Part shown: one piece after another, positions 27,831 to 36,779 of the stretch
How positions within the stretch are numbered: the stretch's first letter is position 1
Layout: each line of letters begins with the position of its first letter
Assembly (NCBI RefSeq): GCF_004121075.1
Contig: NZ_RHLN01000002.1
Span: 62,001-126,000, forward strand
Length of the DNA stretch: 64,000 bases
Source of the DNA: Lutibacter sp. HS1-25
GTDB taxonomy: Bacteria; Bacteroidota; Bacteroidia; Flavobacteriales; Flavobacteriaceae
Direction of reading: 5' to 3'
Translations under genes and position numbers: made by a program
The notes under the pieces: generated by a model
Database searches by the model: none
What the model was told of the DNA's origin: nothing
The model's input: the letters and a program-made list of their open reading frames with translations, nothing else

Positions 27831-27874
27831 CGAATAAAAAAAGGACTTTATCGCTAAAGTCCTTTTTTTATTCG
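27831..27874 (-). terminator. Terminator after ettA
   Basis: A 20-bp perfect inverted repeat around loop TCGC (core AAAGGACTTTA / TAAAGTCCTTT, outer CGAATAAA), 49 bp past the ettA stop. U-tract on either strand. Confidence 0.92.
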
Positions 27875-27922
27875 TAAAATATATCTTACAATCCTTAACT
27901 AAGGATTTATTTCCAACAATAT

Positions 27923-29614
27923 TTATCGCACTAATTTTTTATATTTCAAACGTTTAGGCGTTAAATCACCACCCAAACGCTTCTTCTTATTTTCTTCATA
28001 ATCAGAAAAAGAACCTTCAAAGAAATACAATTGAGAATCACCTTCAAAAGCCAAAATATGTGTACAAATTCTATCTAAAAACCAACGGTCGTGACTAATT
28101 ACAACGGCACAGCCTGCAAAGTTTTCCAAACCTTCTTCCAAAGCACGTAAAGTATTCACATCCAAATCATTGGTTGGCTCATCTAACAACAACACGTTAC
28201 CTTCTTCACGCAAAGTCATAGCCAAATGCAAACGGTTACGCTCACCACCAGACAAAGTACTTACCTTTTTATTTTGATCGCTTCCTGCAAAATTAAATCG
28301 GCTTAAATAAGCCCTAGAATTTACTTGTTTTCCACCCATCATAATCAACTCTTGCTCATCACAAAAGTTTTGCCAAATGGTTTTTTCAGGATCTATGTTT
28401 GAATGGCTTTGGTCTACATAAGATACTTTTGCAGTATCACCCACTTTAAATTCGCCTTTATCAGGAGCCAATTCGTTCATAATCATTTTAAAAATAGTGG
28501 TTTTACCAGCACCATTTGGACCAATAATACCTACAATTCCAGCTTGAGGTAAACTAAAGTTTAAATCTTCATACAATAATTTATCACCAAAAGCCTTAGA
28601 AACACCTATAGCATCAATAACATTGGTTCCCAAGCGAGGACCATTAGGAATGTAAATTTCTAATTTTTCATCCAATTGATTTTGATCCTGACTCATTAAT
28701 TTGTCGTAGTTTTTCAAACGCGCTTTTTGCTTAGTTTGACGACCTTTTGCTCCTTGTCGCACCCATTCTAACTCGCGCTCTAATGTTTTTTGACGTTTTG
28801 ATGCAGTTTTAGATTCTTGTGCCAAACGTTTTGATTTTTGATCTAACCAAGATGAATAATTTCCTTTCCAAGGAATACCTTCACCTCTATCCAATTCTAA
28901 AATCCAACCAGCCACATTGTCTAAGAAATACCTATCGTGCGTTACCGCAATAACAGTTCCTTTATATTGTTGTAAATGATGCTCTAACCAATGTACAGAT
29001 TCTGCATCTAAATGGTTGGTTGGCTCATCCAATAATAAAACATCTGGTTCTTGCAACAACAAACGGCACAAAGCAACTCTTCTACGTTCTCCACCCGACA
29101 AATGTTTGATAGGTGTATCGCCTTCAGGTGTGCGCAAAGCATCCATTGCAATTTCTAATTTGGTATCTAATTCCCAAGCGTTTGCAGCATCAATTTTATC
29201 TTGTAAAACAGCTTGTTGCGCCATTAACTTATCCATTTTATCAGCATCAGAATACACTTCTTCCAAACCAAACATATCATTTATTTTGTTGTATTCATCT
29301 AAAATTGCCACAGTTTCTGCAACACCTTCTTTTACAATTTCTAATACCGTTTTTGTTTCATCCAATTCTGGTTCTTGTGATAAAAAACCAACTGAATATC
29401 CAGGAGCAAAAACAATGTCTCCCTGATAGTTTTTTTCTAGACCTGCAATAATCTTCAATAAAGTTGACTTACCCGATCCGTTTAAACCTAAAATTCCAAT
29501 TTTAGCTCCATAAAAAAAGCTTAAATAAATATCTTTTAAAACAGGTTTATTGGCGCCTTGATAGGTTTTTGTTAAACCTGACATTGAAAAAATTACTTTC
29601 TTATCGTCTGACAT
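27923..29614 (-). CDS. ettA: Energy-dependent translational throttle protein EttA (ABC-F)
   Basis: A 563-residue cytosolic ABC-F ATPase that binds the ribosomal E-site and gates the first elongation steps according to ADP/ATP. Two nucleotide-binding domains are visible: Walker A GLNGSGKST and GPNGAGKTT, signatures LSGGERRRVAL and LSGGERNRLHL, and Walker B LLDEPTNHLD and LLDEPTNDLD. Between them is the basic linker LERELEWVRQGAKGRQTKQKARLKNYD. The tail ends GGDLTPKRLKYKKL as in EttA. Full length, with its own terminator. Confidence 0.96.
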   Translation of the reverse strand: MSDDKKVIFSMSGLTKTYQGANKPVLKDIYLSFFYGAKIGILGLNGSGKSTLLKIIAGLEKNYQGDIVFAPGYSVGFLSQEPELDETKTVLEIVKEGVAETVAILDEYNKINDMFGLEEVYSDADKMDKLMAQQAVLQDKIDAANAWELDTKLEIAMDALRTPEGDTPIKHLSGGERRRVALCRLLLQEPDVLLLDEPTNHLDAESVHWLEHHLQQYKGTVIAVTHDRYFLDNVAGWILELDRGEGIPWKGNYSSWLDQKSKRLAQESKTASKRQKTLERELEWVRQGAKGRQTKQKARLKNYDKLMSQDQNQLDEKLEIYIPNGPRLGTNVIDAIGVSKAFGDKLLYEDLNFSLPQAGIVGIIGPNGAGKTTIFKMIMNELAPDKGEFKVGDTAKVSYVDQSHSNIDPEKTIWQNFCDEQELIMMGGKQVNSRAYLSRFNFAGSDQNKKVSTLSGGERNRLHLAMTLREEGNVLLLDEPTNDLDVNTLRALEEGLENFAGCAVVISHDRWFLDRICTHILAFEGDSQLYFFEGSFSDYEENKKKRLGGDLTPKRLKYKKLVR

Positions 29615-29693
29615 ATATATGTTTTATTATTTGTGTGTTATAATTGTTGAATGGTTAAGAAAACTTTGCACTTTTAACTTTCTACTGAAAAAA

Positions 29694-29870
29694 TTACATT
29701 CTTCCTTTTAATGCGTTAAAAACCCAAGCAATGGCAAAAAAACCAATTCCAACCGAGGCAAATCCCCAACCAGCAACTTCATTATATCTAAATGCTCCAA
29801 GCCCTATCAATGCCAATCCAACTAAAATCATAATTCCTGTTGCCCAAGCTAATACTGTATTTTTATTCAT
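29694..29870 (-). CDS. 58-residue membrane protein (CAL67264-like)
   Basis: A short ORF (58 codons plus stop) with two transmembrane helices: AWATGIMILVGLALIGLGAF and GWGFASVGIGFFAIAWVFNAL, ending KGRM. The good codon use, start MNKNTVL and conserved-looking GWGF motif make it a real gene. I recall a flavobacterial family named CAL67264 with this pattern. It sits 79 bp upstream of ettA on the same strand, with a possible joint transcript. Role unknown. Confidence 0.8.
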   Translation of the reverse strand: MNKNTVLAWATGIMILVGLALIGLGAFRYNEVAGWGFASVGIGFFAIAWVFNALKGRM

Positions 29871-30068
29871 TTTATTAATTATTAATTATGGTTAATCATA
29901 AATTAAGCGGTGCGCAAATATCGTAAAATTAATTGTTTTTATAAAACAACTTTTATTGTCTAACATATTTAAGCAAAAAACAATATAATAAAAGCATTAT
30001 TCGCTAATTATAAAGCAATTAATTATTAAATTAGCACTTATAAAATATTTTAACAAAAAATATTCGCA

Positions 30069-32081
30069 ATGAAAAAGCGTAATAAAATCTCCAAAAAAAA
30101 ACTATTACCATTTATTTATGCTTTTGCCACTTTTATAATTTTATTTATTTTAACAATAAGTTATACTCGTTATGCTAAAGGTCAATGGGAAAAAGACGAA
30201 AGAGCAAACCTATATGATTTGATGACTAGCAAAAAATCTAATTTAGAAAAAGCTTTATATTCTAGAATCTATTATACACGAGGAGTTGCTGCGTATGTTG
30301 GACTAAATCCTGATATTTCAAATACCGAATTTAATGAATTGGCAAAAGAATACATTAAAAATGACTCTGTTATTAGTTCAATGGCATTATCAAAAAATTG
30401 TGTTTTAAATGCCATTTTTCCGCTTAAAAATCATGAATCTGCTATAGGTTTAGATTTACTTAAACACCCTGAAAGAAAAGAAATTGTTGAAAAAACCATA
30501 GAAACCCGACTTACCTTTGTTGCTGGCCCTGTTGAACTGGTTGAAGGCGGTAGTGCTTTTGTTAGCTACACTCCTATTTTTAATAAGAAATACAACGAAT
30601 TAAATGATTTTTGGGGAGTTACTGATATTGTAATTAAAAAAGATAAATTATTAGAAGAAGCCGGTTTAAATAACAAGGAAGCTGGCTTTATATTCTCACT
30701 AAGAGGTTATAATGGTACTGGAAAAAATGGAAGTGTTTTTTGGGGAGATGCATCTATTTTTAATAAAAATCCTGTAATTACAGCTATAAATTTACCTATT
30801 GGAAATTGGGAACTAGCAGCTATACCTATAGTTGGCTGGGATAATTATTTGGACCAAGATAAAGCACTTTTAACCATTTTAATAATCAGCATCTTCATTA
30901 TCAGCTTGTTAATTTTAATAATTTCAAAAGCACTATTAAAAATTAGGTATAATGAAAGAGAAATGAAAGCCATTTTAAATTCTATAGACAGCGTTATTGT
31001 TGAATTTAGTTTTGAAGGTGAGTATTTAAACATCAGTTATACAAATAAAGATTTATTATATCTTCCTGAAGAAGAAATTATAGGTAAAAATATATTTGAA
31101 ATATTTAACAAAAAACAAGCTACCCAATTTAAAAATGCAATTGAAAAATGCGTAAATGAACAGCGCTTAGTAAATATAGAGTATCAACTTGAAATTAAAA
31201 ATAAACAATATTGGTTTTCGGCTCGAATAACTCCAAAATCAAAAAACACTGTAATTTTAAATGCGTATGATATTACTGAAAAAAAACAGCAAGAAAAATT
31301 ACTAATTGAATCTGAACAAAAATTAAAAAAACTGAACGAAATGAAAGATCAGTTTTTTTCTATAATTGCACACGATTTAAAAAATCCACTTGGGTCGCAA
31401 AAAGCACTTTTAGACTTAATTATTGAAGAATATGACTTAATGGACGATGAAAAAAGAATAAATCTTTTAAAAGCCACTCAAAAATCTTCAGAACAATTAA
31501 ATCATTTATTGACCGATTTACTAAAATGGGCGATGTCGCAATCTGGAAAAATCATTCTGCACAAAAACACCTTAAATGTTGGTAAAACTTTTGATGAACT
31601 GTTTGAACAATTGGGTAATATGGCTAAATTAAAAGACATAAACTTTGTAAATGCTATCGCCAAAAATTCAATTATTATTGGAGACCCAGATCTAACTGCT
31701 ATTGTACTTAGAAATTTAGTTTCAAATGCTATAAAATTTACAGAAAGAAAAGGTCAAGTTAAAATTTATTCGGAATCCATTTTTTATAATGGAAAATGTT
31801 TTCAAAAAATAACTATTGCAGATAATGGAATAGGCATACATCCAGATAAACTAAACAATCTTTTTAGAATTGATAAAACGGAATCAGTTCCAGGAACTGA
31901 AAATGAAAAAGGTACAGGCTTGGGTTTATTACTTTGTCAAGAATTTATAGAAAAACAAGGTGGCAAAATATTTGTAGAAAGCACTTTTGGAAAAGGAAGT
32001 GAATTTTCATTTATTTTACCCACTTCCCAATCTTTTTGTTTCTCTAACGAAAATGATGGCTCGAATTTTAGTTCAAATTAA
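30069..32081 (+). CDS. CHASE-PAS sensor histidine kinase
   Basis: A 670-residue inner-membrane sensor. Helix 1 is at about 10-32. The extracytoplasmic CHASE domain (about 55-250) carries the LYSRIYYTRGVAAYVGLNPDI and FVAGPVELVEGGSAFVSYTPIF signatures. Helix 2 is at about 265-285 and a PAS domain at about 295-405. HisKA has H435 in IIAHDLKNPLGSQ, and the ATPase has LVSNAIKF, DNGIGI and GTGLGL. It has no receiver, and no response regulator lies next to it, so it is an orphan. The ligand of the CHASE domain is unknown. Confidence 0.92.
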   Translation: MKKRNKISKKKLLPFIYAFATFIILFILTISYTRYAKGQWEKDERANLYDLMTSKKSNLEKALYSRIYYTRGVAAYVGLNPDISNTEFNELAKEYIKNDSVISSMALSKNCVLNAIFPLKNHESAIGLDLLKHPERKEIVEKTIETRLTFVAGPVELVEGGSAFVSYTPIFNKKYNELNDFWGVTDIVIKKDKLLEEAGLNNKEAGFIFSLRGYNGTGKNGSVFWGDASIFNKNPVITAINLPIGNWELAAIPIVGWDNYLDQDKALLTILIISIFIISLLILIISKALLKIRYNEREMKAILNSIDSVIVEFSFEGEYLNISYTNKDLLYLPEEEIIGKNIFEIFNKKQATQFKNAIEKCVNEQRLVNIEYQLEIKNKQYWFSARITPKSKNTVILNAYDITEKKQQEKLLIESEQKLKKLNEMKDQFFSIIAHDLKNPLGSQKALLDLIIEEYDLMDDEKRINLLKATQKSSEQLNHLLTDLLKWAMSQSGKIILHKNTLNVGKTFDELFEQLGNMAKLKDINFVNAIAKNSIIIGDPDLTAIVLRNLVSNAIKFTERKGQVKIYSESIFYNGKCFQKITIADNGIGIHPDKLNNLFRIDKTESVPGTENEKGTGLGLLLCQEFIEKQGGKIFVESTFGKGSEFSFILPTSQSFCFSNENDGSNFSSN

Positions 32082-32126
32082 AATTTACTAAAATATTTAA
32101 ACCAAACTATATTTAAAATTGTGATA

Positions 32127-32876
32127 TTATTTTAAAAATTCCTTTAAAAGATCTTGAAGTATTTCAATATCTTTTTCTTTGTTGCGAACAATGTTAGACT
32201 CACTATTATATTCAAAAGCATAGAAATTAACCTCAACCAAATTGATATCTTTTCTTTCTAAAACATCTCTTTTACGTTGATTGTATAATTTATATTGTTG
32301 CTCTCGTGAAACGCCACTAACTGTTTTTGCTTCAGATTTATCAACATTAGAAACTTCTTCAACAGGTTGTTTTTCTCTATATTCTATTACTAAGTTTAAA
32401 TTTTCATAGTAACCATCTACAGGAAGTTTGGTTCTACTTTTTTTATCTTTATGAAAATCACCTAATAAAAATGAAAACCTATGCTGACGAGATGCTGTTT
32501 CCTTCAATAGTTCATCGCATAAATTTAAAATATAGTGTTCGTCACTATTTATTCTTTTGTTAATTCCAAGTTGCTTTTTTGATACCGTAGCCACTTCTTG
32601 AGTAGGCTTGTATTTTTTACCTGTTCTGACCAAATACCAATAAATATTTTTTTCTACTCGTTCTGCGTGTACAAAAGGTATTTTATCTAGTGCATTTTCT
32701 TCGTCTAATTGCCTTAAAACTTTTCTAAATGGCAAACCTTTTTTAATGTCTTTTGTAAAAACACCGGCACTAATTAATGCTGGCATGATATCTTTAATTG
32801 CAATGTAATCTTCCTTATGTGTATTAAAATATTCAGCAATTACTTCATTTATTTGAGCTAAGTTTATGTTACTCAT
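32127..32876 (-). CDS. Putative PD-(D/E)XK-type nuclease-like protein
   Basis: A 249-residue cytosolic protein that I do not recognise as a named family. The N-terminal 75 residues look like a winged-helix unit (NTHKEDYIAIKDIMPALISAG ... PFRKVLRQLDEE). After a Lys-rich link, the C-terminal part has LPVDGYYENLNLVIEYREKQ (D...E-x-x-E/K) followed by REQQYKLYNQRKRDVLERKDINLVEV. That order of acidic strand, E-Y-R-E-K and a basic helix is typical of the PD-(D/E)XK nuclease fold seen in Vsr and homing-type enzymes. A catalytic role is inference. Single gene, no partner methylase. Confidence 0.7.
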   Translation of the reverse strand: MSNINLAQINEVIAEYFNTHKEDYIAIKDIMPALISAGVFTKDIKKGLPFRKVLRQLDEENALDKIPFVHAERVEKNIYWYLVRTGKKYKPTQEVATVSKKQLGINKRINSDEHYILNLCDELLKETASRQHRFSFLLGDFHKDKKSRTKLPVDGYYENLNLVIEYREKQPVEEVSNVDKSEAKTVSGVSREQQYKLYNQRKRDVLERKDINLVEVNFYAFEYNSESNIVRNKEKDIEILQDLLKEFLK

Positions 32877-33285
32877 ATGTGTGTTTTTTACTTGTTTATA
32901 ATATGTAGATTTTTAGCTATTGGTTTAAAAACCTAAAATAATCCTCTTTTGTTTTAACTTATAATGTCTTTAAAAATAAGTTTAACTCTTTTAATTTTTT
33001 CAGTTTCGGGACTTTGGAATGAGAAATAAACATACTTAACAATTGCTTAAATCACCTATAGCTGCTTCTATTTTTGGAAATGGAGTATTTTTATTACTGA
33101 TAAATTGCATTTAAGTAACACAATTATTTCGGCCTGCAAATGTATGAAATTTAGCTATACTAAAAATAAAAAAAGCGATTTAGTAAATTCCAAATCGCTT
33201 GGTATTAAATACTTGTTTTTAAGGCTAAACCGATTGTTATTTTATTTTCAAGTATTAAAAAAATATAGAAACATTATTTATAGTT
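32877..33285. other. Spacer with the CBS gene terminator
   Basis: The 409 bases between the two minus-strand genes hold only the terminator at 33162-33200. No ORF with coding character and no Fnr-type site is visible. Confidence 0.7.
33162..33200 (-). terminator. Terminator of the CBS-domain gene
   Basis: Arms AAGCGATTT (33173-33181) and AAATCGCTT (33192-33200); read on the minus strand the hairpin is followed by seven T. It is 86 bp past the CBS stop. Confidence 0.82.
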
Positions 33286-33711
33286 CTAAATTATTTTTGA
33301 AGTACTATGCGCTGTTAATAAAAATTTTATCACATCAGCAGTTGACACAATACCTACTATTTTTTTATCTTCTTCTACAATAGGAACTGCATGATAATTG
33401 CCTTTTGCTAACACTTCAGAAACATCTTTAATTGTGGCATTGGTCGTTAAATAAAACGGATGTTTGGTCATTATATCTTTCACTTTTAATTTACTGTAAA
33501 CAATATTATCATCGCTAAGTCCAGCACCTGCAATGTTATACATAAAATCTATCAAACTAACTATACCCACCAATTTTTCGTTTTCTGTTACAGGAATATG
33601 ATGATGAAATTCTTTTTTTTCATAAATATGCTTAACATCCAAAAGGCTTTGTTCCGGCGAAACACAAACAACATTTTTGGTCATAATTTTTGTTACCAGA
33701 TTTGATTTCAT
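33286..33711 (-). CDS. Tandem CBS-domain protein
   Basis: A 141-residue protein made of just two CBS domains: residues 8-60 (IMTKNVVCVSPEQSLLDVKHIYEKKEFHHHIPV ... GIVSLIDFM) and 78-135 (KDIMTKHPFYLTTNATIKDVSEVL ... GIVSTADVIKFLL). Such pairs bind adenine nucleotides and act as energy sensors. Its promoter is one side of a perfect bidirectional Fnr-type site (33764-33783) with -7 box TAATTTTA at 33737-33744. It therefore belongs to the island regulon. Confidence 0.92.
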   Translation of the reverse strand: MKSNLVTKIMTKNVVCVSPEQSLLDVKHIYEKKEFHHHIPVTENEKLVGIVSLIDFMYNIAGAGLSDDNIVYSKLKVKDIMTKHPFYLTTNATIKDVSEVLAKGNYHAVPIVEEDKKIVGIVSTADVIKFLLTAHSTSKII

Positions 33712-33736
33712 GACTTTAATTTTTAGCGTTATTCAT

Positions 33737-33810
33737 TAAAATTATAACAACAATCTAAAGCTCAAAATGATATTAATCATTTTACACAACATTATTTCGT
33801 CATAAATTTA
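33737..33810. promoter_or_regulatory. Bidirectional Fnr-type promoter (CBS gene / phasin-like-aarF operon)
   Basis: The perfect palindrome AAAATGAT-ATTA-ATCATTTT (33764-33783, centre 33773.5) lies exactly 33 bp from the centre of two -7 boxes. TAAATTTA at 33803-33810 points right and TAATTTTA at 33737-33744 points left. One regulator dimer could activate both genes from the class II position (about -41.5). Confidence 0.78.
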
Positions 33811-33834
33811 ATAGAGGTATTTAAATTTTTAATT

Positions 33835-34206
33835 ATGAAAGCCAAGTCAATATTAGAATTACTTACACTAAGCTCTAGTTTATACGTTTTAGCTAGAGAC
33901 ACCGAACTTTTAGAAAAAATTAAAGAATTATCTGAAAAAGGAAAAGATGAAATTGATAAAATAATTTCAGAATCTAAATTAGATGAAAATGGCAATGAAT
34001 TGGAATTTGTAGATAAAATAATTCTTAAAACTCAAGAACTTAAAGACGAATTAGACAAAAAAGTTGAAGAACTGGTTATTAAATTTTATAAAAAAATACA
34101 TGTAGCGCATGTTGATGAAATTAAAGCATTGAATGAAAAGATTGAAAAAGCCGACATGGCTATTGCACTATTAGAAGCTAGATTAAACAAGTTAGACCTC
34201 AAATAA
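33835..34206 (+). CDS. Helical phasin-like protein
   Basis: A 123-residue, wholly helical, charged protein. A short hydrophobic start (ILELLTLSSSLYVLA) is followed by coiled-coil-like segments. The end HVDEIKALNEKIEKADMAIALLEARLNKLD resembles the leucine-zipper-like tail of PhaF or PhaI-type phasins (pattern D-E-I-x-A-L-x-x-K-I). I see no PHA synthase in the window, so granule binding is only one idea. It is first in an operon with the AarF kinase, 1 bp apart, behind the bidirectional Fnr-type promoter. Confidence 0.8.
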   Translation: MKAKSILELLTLSSSLYVLARDTELLEKIKELSEKGKDEIDKIISESKLDENGNELEFVDKIILKTQELKDELDKKVEELVIKFYKKIHVAHVDEIKALNEKIEKADMAIALLEARLNKLDLK

Positions 34207-34207
34207 A

Positions 34208-35911
34208 ATGGGACTTTTAACGGGCATTAGAAATAATTTTAGATCTATCTCTAGATACAATCAAATTTTAAAGGTTTTATTAAAATATGGCTTTGAAGAT
34301 TTGGTTTACTATTTGGATGAAAGCAAGCGTTATAAATTTATTCAAAAGCTAATTCCTAAAACTTCAAAAAAACATGCATTGTTGTATACCAAATGGGCTA
34401 AAATGAGATTGGTTTGCGAAGAATTGGGTCCTACTTTTGTAAAATTCGGACAAATATTAAGCAATAGAGCCGACTTAATACCTTTAGAACTAACGTTTGA
34501 GTTGGAAAAACTTCAGGACAATGTGCCTCCTATGCCTCAAAATGTTGCAAAAGAAATTGTTGAATTAGAACTAAAAGATACTGTTGAAAATTTATTTGCC
34601 TGGTTTGACCCACGCCCTTTTGCCTCTGCTTCTATGGCTCAGGTACATAAAGCAACCTTACATTCGGGCAAACGAATTGTTTTAAAAATACAACGCGCTG
34701 GCATATATGATGTTATTGTTGAAGACATAAAGGTAATGTACAAAATTGCCGAAGTTTTAGAAAATAGAATCCCTTCATTAAAAAGTTTTGACCCTGTTGG
34801 ACTGGTTAAAAATTTTGAATATTCTATTTTAAAAGAACTCGATTTTATTAATGAGTCTATCAATGTAGAACGTTTTTACAACAATTTAAAAAAAGATGAT
34901 ATTACAAACCATTACGCCTACTCACCTAAAGTTTATCACGAATTTACCACCTCAAAAGTGTTGGCTTTAGAGTTTATTTCAGGTATTAAAATTGATAAAT
35001 TAGACAAACTAATTGAAAAAGGTTTTGACACTAAAATAATTGCCCGACGGTTGGCTATATGCTATTACAAACAAATTTTTGAATATGGATTTTTCCATGC
35101 CGATCCTCATCCCGGAAATTTATTGGTACTTCCAAATGGACATATTGCTTATTTAGATTTTGGTATGATGGGCAGTATGTTACCAAGAGATATTTCGGTA
35201 TTTGGAAAATTATTTATTGCCGTTACAAACAAAAATGTGAATGAAATTATAAAAGCACTTCAAAAATTATCGAACAATGTTGTTGTGCCAAATATAAGAG
35301 ATTTAGAATTTGATATTAATGAGTTTGTTGAAAAATATTATGTGAGAACCATTCATAAAAATGAAATGAGCACCATTTTACTTGAACTTAAAGACATTAT
35401 TGTTATTCATGGTTTACAAGTGCCTACCTACTTCTTCCTTTTTGCAAGATCACTTGTAACGCTTGAAGGTGTAATTGAAAAACTAGACCCTGATTTTGAA
35501 CATCTTGAAATCGTTAGTCCGTATTTAACCAAAAGTGTTACAAAAAAATTCAACCCTATAATTATGGGAAAAAAGGTGATAAATTCTATGGTTGAAATAA
35601 CCGATTATATGGAAGATTTTCCTGCTGATTTAAAAAATGCCATCAGAAAAATAAATGCAGGTAAAGTAAAAGTTGACTTAACGCACAAAGGCATAGACCC
35701 TATGGTGCATACGCTTATACGCTTAACTAAACAACTAATTACTGCTTTTATAATGGTAGCTTTAATTATAAGTGCGGCGCTATTTATTATTTATGAAATA
35801 CATCCGCTTTGGCGAAATATTTCTTTAATAGGAATTGTCAGTTTTTTATTAGCCGCAATTTTAGGCTTTAGAATTGTAATTAATATTAGTAAAGGTGATT
35901 ACGATTATTAA
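34208..35911 (+). CDS. AarF/UbiB/ABC1-family atypical kinase
   Basis: A 567-residue member of the UbiB family with C-terminal membrane helices (about 512-533 and 538-558). Family motifs: KxGQ as FVKFGQILSNRADLIP, Ala-rich loop ASASMAQVHKATL, KIQRAG, ExD as ELDFINESINVERF, and the catalytic plus metal loops FHADPHPGNLLVLPNG and YLDFGMMG. UbiB supports quinone biosynthesis. In this menaquinone-type organism the role is more likely quinone or lipid handling under stress, which is inference. It is coupled to the phasin-like gene and probably induced with it. Confidence 0.93.
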   Translation: MGLLTGIRNNFRSISRYNQILKVLLKYGFEDLVYYLDESKRYKFIQKLIPKTSKKHALLYTKWAKMRLVCEELGPTFVKFGQILSNRADLIPLELTFELEKLQDNVPPMPQNVAKEIVELELKDTVENLFAWFDPRPFASASMAQVHKATLHSGKRIVLKIQRAGIYDVIVEDIKVMYKIAEVLENRIPSLKSFDPVGLVKNFEYSILKELDFINESINVERFYNNLKKDDITNHYAYSPKVYHEFTTSKVLALEFISGIKIDKLDKLIEKGFDTKIIARRLAICYYKQIFEYGFFHADPHPGNLLVLPNGHIAYLDFGMMGSMLPRDISVFGKLFIAVTNKNVNEIIKALQKLSNNVVVPNIRDLEFDINEFVEKYYVRTIHKNEMSTILLELKDIIVIHGLQVPTYFFLFARSLVTLEGVIEKLDPDFEHLEIVSPYLTKSVTKKFNPIIMGKKVINSMVEITDYMEDFPADLKNAIRKINAGKVKVDLTHKGIDPMVHTLIRLTKQLITAFIMVALIISAALFIIYEIHPLWRNISLIGIVSFLLAAILGFRIVINISKGDYDY

Positions 35912-35979
35912 TTACAAATGAGGTTGTATAAATAAATGCTGAATGACGTATTTTAAACAACCTCATTATAGTAATTTAC

Positions 35980-36582
35980 CTAGGAATTTGAAAAAGCTTT
36001 TTTGAAATGAGTAAATGCTTCTGAAATTTCGTTTTGAAAATGTTCCAATTTTGTTTCTTCTTTCTTCTTGCTGTATTTCTTTTTCAACTTTTCAATAAAG
36101 GAGTTAAATTCTGAATTCCCTTTTTCAAAAGATTCTTTGGTTTCCTTTTTATCAGTCTTGTATTTTTTTTCTAATATTTCGAGCTGAATTTTAAACTGTT
36201 CAATTTCAATAAGTGTTAGGGCATACATTCTACATAAAGTTTCATTGGTTTTAATTTTAACTTCAATTTCATGTAAGGTTAGCAATAATTGTTTTTTTTG
36301 ATTTTTATACACCTCAATTGTTTCCGCTTTACCCAAGGCCAATTGCACACGAAGTTCATCAAACTTAGCTTTCAATTCCTCAATATTTTCTTTAACCTGA
36401 TTTATTTTAAATTCACTATCGTGAATAAACAAGTTAAATTCTTTTTTAACATCTTCATATTTATCTTTAGCATCAGCTTTACCTAAAGCAACTTTTACTT
36501 GAAATTCTTCTAAGTTAACAGCCGTTTTTCTAAGTGCTTCAATAACTTTATCAATAAATGGAAGGTCGTGTTTAGTTTTCAT
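35980..36582 (-). CDS. Long coiled-coil protein, unknown
   Basis: A 200-residue protein, Lys/Glu-rich, nearly all helical coiled coil. The units EEFQVKVALGKADAKDKYEDVKKEF and DELRVQLALGKAETIEVYKNQKKQL are near repeats, so a 40-60 residue module (KVALGKA-x-x-K/E-x-Y) occurs at least twice. I chose the ATG at 36582 (MKTKHDLPF) because the regulon -7 box lies at 36606-36613 and would fall inside a longer ORF. No signal peptide. The function is unknown; a cytosolic scaffold is likely. Confidence 0.8.
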   Translation of the reverse strand: MKTKHDLPFIDKVIEALRKTAVNLEEFQVKVALGKADAKDKYEDVKKEFNLFIHDSEFKINQVKENIEELKAKFDELRVQLALGKAETIEVYKNQKKQLLLTLHEIEVKIKTNETLCRMYALTLIEIEQFKIQLEILEKKYKTDKKETKESFEKGNSEFNSFIEKLKKKYSKKKEETKLEHFQNEISEAFTHFKKAFSNS

Positions 36583-36605
36583 GATATTTTGATTTTTGGT
36601 TAAAC

Positions 36606-36649
36606 TAAAGTTCAATACAATTGTTTAAAAACACAATGAGGAATATCAA
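36606..36649 (-). promoter_or_regulatory. Fnr-type promoter of the coiled-coil gene
   Basis: On the minus strand TTGAT-ATTC-CTCAT (36636-36649, centre 36642.5) is 33 bp from a degenerate -7 box GAACTTTA (36606-36613). The site is good and the box is weak. Confidence 0.6.
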
Positions 36650-36779
36650 TTACACACAAGAATTATATCATTTAAAAAGTTATTTTTCAATAGATTTTAC
36701 TTTTATATAAATAAAAATATCGAGGTAAAAACCTCGATATCTTTATTATTTCATACAAAATTTCCCCATTTTAAATTCC

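Noticed and set aside
29016-29451. Long plus-strand ORFs opposite ettA
   Set aside because: They are shadows of the highly conserved ABC-F coding sequence on the other strand.
33105-33383. Plus-strand ORF of 92 codons overlapping the CBS gene end
   Set aside because: It runs antisense through the CBS coding region and its terminator, has low-complexity Leu/Tyr/Phe content and no promoter; coding bias fits the CBS gene instead.
35965-35990. TACCTAGG sequence near the end of the coiled-coil gene as a second MarR operator
   Set aside because: The palindrome is incomplete (CCTAGGAA) and overlaps a stop codon, far from any promoter.
36583-36615. Longer N-terminus for the coiled-coil protein
   Set aside because: It would overlap the -7 box at 36606-36613; the ATG at 36582 is preferred.
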